Shown one piece after another: positions 42,078-46,347 of a DNA stretch of 46,347 nt. The notes beneath the pieces are model-generated. The model had not been told where the DNA came from. It did not search any database and worked only from the letters and a program-made list of their open reading frames with translations. This DNA comes from Propionispira raffinosivorans DSM 20765. Lineage in GTDB: Bacteria > Bacillota > Negativicutes > Selenomonadales > Selenomonadaceae. The position numbers were made by a program, and so were the translations under genes. The DNA lies in the NCBI RefSeq assembly GCF_000381065.1, contig NZ_KB905865.1, positions 9,891 to 56,237 of the forward strand, given 5' to 3'. Position 1 is the stretch's first letter. Each line of letters opens with the position of its first letter.

Positions 42078-42959
42078 ATGGATTGGAATCAACTCGAATA
42101 TTTCAAGACAGTCGCCCAAATGCAACATGTTACGTTAGCAGCCGAGAAACTCATGATTTCTCAATCAGCACTCAGCCGCTCTATTGCAAATCTAGAAAAG
42201 GAGCTAGGTTTTCCGCTGTTTAATCGTTCTGGAAAAAATATTATGCTAAATACAAACGGACAAATTTTTCTAAACTATGCAGAACGATCCTTGAAAGAAA
42301 TTACTGTAGGCAGAAAAATCATCATGGATTCGCTGAACCCTGGTATTGGAAATATTGCCTTCGCCTTTTTACGTTCTTTAGGCACGCACGTAGTTCCTAA
42401 ACTTTTGGTACACTTCCGCACATCTTTTCCTGAAATACAATTTAAACTTTACGAAAACAGCACCTTATTTCTTTTGGAGCAACTACTAACAGAAGAAATT
42501 GATTTGTGCCTGTGTACTTCTAATATGATGAAAGATCATTTAGAATGGAAATTTCTTTTTTCAGAAGAACTTTTCGTTGCCGTCCCCTCCATGCATCATC
42601 TTGCTTCAAAAAGTAGTATTGAACTGGCTGAAATTGCAACCGAGCCCTTGATCACACTTAAAAGCAGTTATGGTCTGCGCCTATTAGTTGACCGTTTTTT
42701 CAATGAAATTGGTGTTCGTCCACTGATTGCCTTTGAAGGAGAAGAGATCCTGACAATTGCCGGTCTAGTTGAGGCAGAACTTGGCGTATCATTAATACCA
42801 AAAATGATCGGATTAGAACAATTCAATATCGTTCTGCTTCCCGTGACCAAGTCTAAATGTGTACGAAATATCGGTTTATGTTGGAATAAAAAACATTACC
42901 TATCTCCCTCGGCAACAAAATTTAAAGATTTTGTCATTCGCTCAACTTTTTCAGTATGA
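42078..42959 (+). CDS. LysR family regulator, probable controller of the sulfur island
   Basis: A 293-residue LTTR with the winged helix HVTLAAEKLMISQSALSRSIANLEK (in part) and a C-terminal effector domain (SYGLRLLVDRFF, GLVEAELGVSLIPK). TAGGAG precedes the ATG. It is divergent from the aldolase gene across about 250 bases with a LysR-like palindrome near its own start, the usual arrangement for autoregulation and activation of the opposite operon. The coinducer is unknown; O-acetylserine or a sulfur intermediate would fit CysB/CysL-like regulators. Confidence 0.88.
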   Translation: MDWNQLEYFKTVAQMQHVTLAAEKLMISQSALSRSIANLEKELGFPLFNRSGKNIMLNTNGQIFLNYAERSLKEITVGRKIIMDSLNPGIGNIAFAFLRSLGTHVVPKLLVHFRTSFPEIQFKLYENSTLFLLEQLLTEEIDLCLCTSNMMKDHLEWKFLFSEELFVAVPSMHHLASKSSIELAEIATEPLITLKSSYGLRLLVDRFFNEIGVRPLIAFEGEEILTIAGLVEAELGVSLIPKMIGLEQFNIVLLPVTKSKCVRNIGLCWNKKHYLSPSATKFKDFVIRSTFSV

Positions 42960-43085
42960 AAATCCAAGCAAAGCTTGAATAAATAACGATACAGGATCAA
43001 ATCCGGAGCGTCCTGAATCTGAAGATATATATCCTTGTGGCTTGGCAACACTTGTATGTGTCACGTTTTTCTCGGTAAAGAAAAT
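42955..43085 (-). pseudogene. Possible degenerate transposase fragment
   Basis: Minus-strand translation gives GYISSDSGRSGFDPVSLFIQ, then ALLGFSY and a stop, reminiscent of the N-terminal region of DDE transposases (a GRPGFDPV-type motif). No start or ribosome binding site was seen, and upstream the open frame changes. The rest of 42960-43175 shows no gene. Confidence 0.3.
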
Positions 43086-43175
43086 CAATCTTTATTCTAA
43101 CTGCGTTCTCCAATTTTTCAAACTTAACCGTTTTGTCCATTATGCAAAACAGCGGCATCAATGATTATTTTATTA

Positions 43176-43430
43176 ATGCCAACACTATTTATGTTTTTTG
43201 GTATTATTATAAAAATGTATAACAAAAAAAGTGGTAAACACTATAAACAACACATTCACGCTGAATATCAAGACCAAAACATTGTCATTTCGCTTGAGTG
43301 TGGCATCTTCGAAGATGAAATGATTGCCAAAAAACTTCGTTTGATAATGATATGAATTGAATTTCAACGCGAAGATTTAGAAGCAAATTGGAAACTTTTA
43401 TCTGATGAAGAAAGTTATTCAAGCATCCGG
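43176..43430 (+). pseudogene. DUF4160 protein gene with in-frame stop
   Basis: The frame reads MPTLFMFFGIIIKMY, then HIHAEYQDQN, matching DUF4160 proteins (often encoded next to a DUF2442 partner in toxin-antitoxin-like pairs). A TGA at 43353-43355 stands where the family has Trp; the same frame then continues IEFQREDLEANWKLLSDEE, the normal C terminus. So the gene is broken by one nonsense change. No DUF2442 partner was found. Confidence 0.65.
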
Positions 43431-44135
43431 CATTGTGCCTTTGCATTTGAATATTGCCCATGTTCTTGCGGGAATTTCATTTATGCGGAAGCCATCAGGC
43501 ACAGGCATTTTCCCATTGTAATCTGACGCTATCGAATATGGAAATTCCGCTGAGCATCCGTTTCCATAGCATATACCTAAAATCTGACCGTCCAATTCCG
43601 ATTCTCCGCAGTAACTGCACGACGTTTCGATCGTTCCATCGGTTTTCGAATGTGTCCAGAAATTCGGTATCTCCTTCAGGTTCGAGTCATCCTTTGTCGA
43701 AAATGACTTGACTTTTTCAATGACCTTAAACCTTTTCTTTTCTTCGATTCTATAATCCATAACATAACCGCCCTCCAAAACAAGTTTAACGGAAAGCTTT
43801 GAAAACAATTTGAGATTTGCGCCGACGTTTTTCGCCTGTGACGGCGTGGTGATGCCGTGAAATTTTAGAACGCCCGTCTGAAACCTTCAGGGCTGTCATA
43901 GCCGTATTTAATGCAACATCGATGACCTTGACATCGGATGATGATGCAAGCTCCATTCCCGCGGGCGCGAATGTATTCACCAAGCGTATAGCCGCAGAGA
44001 ATTCCGAACACACGTTGAAAATGAAAGTTTGAGGAGTACGCCCGCTTTTGCGATCTCGTCACAATCTAATTCTTCCTTTATGTTTTCTTCAATATAGTCA
44101 ATTGCATGTTGTATTCCAACGATCCAGTTCAAACA
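43419..44135 (-). pseudogene. AraC-type regulator with GyrI-like domain, frameshifted
   Basis: In pieces from right to left: LNWIVGIQHAIDYIEENIKE, then DEIAKAG, then FHFQRVFGILCGYTLGEYIR, then ALKV and YGYDSPEGF, are the two helix-turn-helix motifs of an AraC regulator, in three different frames. From 43808 a 120-residue frame (MDYRIEEKKRFKVIEKVKSF...TWAIFKCKGTMPDA, abridged) is the GyrI-like effector domain, ending prematurely at 43419. At least two frameshifts break the gene. GC content is higher here than in its neighbours. Confidence 0.75.
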
Positions 44136-44281
44136 GTTTCACTTTCTTCCTTTAATATCATTATAGAAGGTTCAATATATGTTATCCTGACTTTTTGTGC
44201 GGAGAGCTGTCTGGGTGTGATATCAAAAAAGCATTTGCATTTTACTGTCTTTGTTTTTTTCATAAGCAGCAAAAATACCTT

Positions 44282-45154
44282 TTAAGCGTGCGATAATAAA
44301 GGAAACATTAACTGATTGTGGGCGAAGAGATTTTCTTTGCTCTTTAAAATAAATAACGTAGTATTTGTTTCATTCACTTGTGAGATTTTATAGTTATAAA
44401 TTTGCTTTGGCGTAAAACCAAACACTACATATTTAGTACTATCTAGCGCCATAATAGATAGAATTTCACCCATATCTTTTTTAGCATCGCAGAATATATC
44501 AAAACATAATAATTTATCATCTTTATATGCCGCAATTACGATTGCATCACACTTTTCAATATAGTAAATATTATTATTCATAAACTGTAAGCAATAAAAC
44601 ATGAGCAACCCTATATTGTCTACCATCGGTAAGGCTGAGAACGGATTTGATTGCGAATATTTACGTAGTAGCAGTTCTCTGTCTTGTGATAAAGCCATAT
44701 CAAGTTTTTTCACAACACCTTAAGTTTTATAAATCGGCATTTCATTCTGGTATTCAACTGCTTCAACAAAGCCAAACTTAGGATAAAAGTCAAGAACACT
44801 ATCATTTGCGAAAAGATAAACTGCATCGCATTTATCTTTCCATTCTTCCAATATTTTATTGATTAAAAAACATGACAACCCTTTATTCCTATATGCAATG
44901 TCTGTCATAACAGTTCCAAGCTGAATATAAGATTTTCTCTGATTCTGCCACATTGTATCTATTATATTTACAGAAACATTTGCAACTACATGCTTATTAT
45001 CTAAAAAGACATGCGGAATATAGCTTTTTTCCCAAGTTTTGAAACTTAAGCCAAATATTTTTTTTGCCAATACATTAAAACTGTTTCGTATCTGTTCATT
45101 ATCAATTATATTAGAATTATAAGTATATTCTTTTCCATTGATATTATACTTCAT
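44282..45154 (-). pseudogene. GNAT acetyltransferase gene split by one in-frame TAA
   Basis: GGAGG lies six bases before ATG 45154. The first part (MKYNINGKEYTYN to QNEMPIYKT) has the GNAT motif QLGTVMTDIAYRNKGLSCFL; a TAA follows at 44720-44722. The same frame resumes with no shift as GVVKKLDMALSQDREL and runs to FPLLSHA, the usual C terminus of this roughly 290-residue family. Only the one stop separates the halves. It may be a pseudogene, two separately made polypeptides (a GTG at 44713 lacks a good site), or a readthrough gene. Confidence 0.75.
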
Positions 45155-45187
45155 ATGATTATCCTCCAATAAAAGCGTCTTCGGCAA

Positions 45188-45486
45188 TTGAAAAATTCAC
45201 AAAACGAATCGCAAAAAAATCATCATATTTTGTAAGTGCCATGTTGAACAAAGTCAAGATTTACCGCCGATAATCCAGCGGTAAAAAAGGCTTTTCTAAA
45301 CGTAATGATACTTTATATTTTATTTAAATACAACTGTAATTATCGTTGCTTCAGTTGTATCATGCACACTCCCATTAACATCATTACTACAACAGATTCT
45401 AATACCCTTTTCAATAGGATGGATTTTTCTATGTATTATTCTGCCATATCATAATATTTTTTAAATTTTATTACTTACATAATAAT
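45188..45486. other. Gene-free AT-rich spacer
   Basis: No coding potential seen. Two hairpins are present: TTTACCGC with GCGGTAAA near 45261-45287, and TACAACTG with CAGTTGTA near 45328-45360. Neither has a clear T-run. Confidence 0.4.
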
Positions 45487-45851
45487 TTACCGGACATTAC
45501 CCCAATAAATCAATGTCTGGTATTCAAAAGATACAAAACCATTATTATTAAACTTATCAAAGATATTTTTCAACTCTTTAAGCATTGGTTCATAATTGTT
45601 ATCACTTGGTGATGGTGCATACGATGATGATAATAGCCGCCCCGTCAATTGCTCAAAATTAAAATACTGGTTATTGGGCAACATATCCGTATCATACTTA
45701 TCTTGAAAAAACTCCTTTAGTTCAGCATCTCCAATATTCTCAAGACTTATCTCTTTATATTCTTTGGCGTAATTAAGTAGCAACTGTTCATAATCAATCA
45801 AAAATGGATTTCCTTTCTTTATACGCTTGTTCCAAACTAATAAATGCCAAT
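45487..45851 (-). pseudogene. C-terminal fragment of a SAM-dependent methyltransferase
   Basis: The frame WHLLVWNKRIKKGNPFLIDYEQLLL (in part) through TGRLLSSSYAPSP, then EPMLKELKNIFDKF and FEYQTLIYWG matches the last 120 residues of class I methyltransferases of the UbiE-like group. The SAM-binding N-terminal half is missing. Homology stops abruptly at about 45851, next to sequence that looks like the end of the IS1182-type element, so insertion probably cut the gene. Confidence 0.65.
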
Positions 45852-45854
45852 GGG

Positions 45855-46347
45855 GACGTCAGACTGTGCGAAAACGCTTAAATTTTGAATCTCAATAATC
45901 CCTAAAATACCGTTTGACATAAAAATTACGGCTGTAACAAATAGTATTTCTTAAACCTATTTGATTGCCGCTATTAGTTTCTTTGCTCCTATAATATTGA
46001 GCACACGTTTTAGGTTATACATTAAACAATGCATAACCGCTTCGCCTTTCACTTTTTCAATACCACGCAGCAAAAAATGCGTATAGCCTAAAGTGCGCTT
46101 TATTGTACCAAATGGATGTTCGACTATCATTTGCCGTTGCTTATAAAGTTTTAAATTGCTAGCTAGTCGTTCATCCGTACGTGCCATTACTTTATGATGT
46201 TCTCCCTGTACTATTTGCCGACCACGTTTATTTTTTGTACACTCATCTTTATGTATGCAGGTTTTACATGCTTTACTTCGATAAAGTTTTCCTATTGCAT
46301 CCTTTTTGCTTACATTGCAAAGAATTTGGCTTTGGGGACAAATGTAA
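45855..46347 (-). mobile_element. IS1182-type insertion sequence, 3' part, runs off the window
   Basis: The transposase gene from 45957 to the window edge and about 100 bases of downstream non-coding DNA form one end of an insertion sequence. A candidate terminal repeat, GTCAGACTGTGCGAAAACGC, lies at about 45857-45876. The other end is outside the window, so the repeat cannot be confirmed. Confidence 0.6.
45957..46347 (-). CDS. IS1182-family transposase, C-terminal 130 residues (partial)
   Basis: The frame is open from the window edge to the stop at 45957. It begins with a cysteine-rich zinc-ribbon-like stretch (ICPQSQ, CKTC, HKDEC) and continues with the conserved end RQMIVEHPFGTIKRTLGY, containing the last catalytic Glu of the DDE triad, then MYNLKRVLNIIG. 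Both parts are typical of IS1182/IS5-like transposases in Firmicutes. No disruption is seen in the visible part. Confidence 0.85.
   Translation of the reverse strand, partial: YICPQSQILCNVSKKDAIGKLYRSKACKTCIHKDECTKNKRGRQIVQGEHHKVMARTDERLASNLKLYKQRQMIVEHPFGTIKRTLGYTHFLLRGIEKVKGEAVMHCLMYNLKRVLNIIGAKKLIAAIK

Noticed and set aside
1..46347. CRISPR arrays, tRNA or rRNA genes
   Set aside because: No regularly spaced repeats, no cloverleaf with CCA-type ends and no rRNA sequence were seen.

Overview
The window looks like the chromosome of a low-GC, strictly anaerobic Firmicute, most likely a Negativicute or related clostridial lineage. The grounds are strong GGAGG ribosome binding sites, sigma-A type promoters, the split gcvPA/gcvPB genes, a LipM-type octanoyltransferase, radical-SAM sulfur-insertion enzymes and a nitrogenase-like protein pair. 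The taxon is an inference from gene content and was not searched.

Region 1 (about 0.3-9.35 kb, minus strand) is a glycine cleavage operon: promoter, tandem glycine riboswitch with terminator, gcvT, gcvH, gcvPA, gcvPB, two radical SAM proteins resembling the split lipoyl synthase LipS1/LipS2, lipM and lpdA. Most junctions are ATGA overlaps. The operon therefore carries its own route for making the lipoyl arm of GcvH. Beyond lpdA lie a terminator and two decayed small genes, one a shortened copy of the gene at 9.5-9.8 kb.

Region 2 (9.4-18.3 kb) is mixed housekeeping and accessory DNA: a small DUF6809-like protein, an orphan non-coding RNA with a near-consensus promoter and terminator, an IS3-type transposase remnant, GNAT acetyltransferases, a phosphoesterase, a short-chain dehydrogenase, a MocR regulator divergent from a flavin-binding PNPOx-like protein, a LysR regulator divergent from fosX, a 2-hydroxyacid dehydrogenase, and a truncated lactonase next to a perfect inverted repeat.

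Region 3 (17.9-42.96 kb) is a long minus-strand sulfur and amino-acid scavenging island, apparently under a divergent LysR regulator at its head. In transcription order it holds a DapA-like aldolase, a PPC-domain protein, an SsuABC-type transporter and an M20 amidohydrolase; then cystathionine beta-synthase and gamma-lyase; then a NifD/NifK-like pair with MetNIQ; then a second MetQ, an N-succinylamino acid racemase-type enzyme and an M20 peptidase; then a GNAT enzyme, two glutathionyl-hydroquinone-reductase-like proteins, a TcyABC-like amino acid transporter and a third such GST-like protein. Four transcription units in this island start with a leader in which the same small hairpin (outer stem, TGA/AG internal loop, short inner stem) overlaps the 5' arm of an intrinsic terminator. 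The stems change by compensating substitutions while the TGA and AG positions stay fixed. This looks like a shared antiterminator or riboswitch class and is the most interesting feature here. The gene set resembles an anaerobic counterpart of the Bacillus subtilis ytm/yxe sulfur-salvage operons, with a nitrogenase-like reductase where those have a flavin monooxygenase; that is a hypothesis.

Region 4 (43-46.35 kb) is a gene graveyard: a DUF4160 gene, an AraC-type regulator, a GNAT acetyltransferase and a methyltransferase, each broken by a stop, frameshifts or truncation, ending in an IS1182-type transposase that runs off the window. No rRNA, tRNA or CRISPR array was seen.
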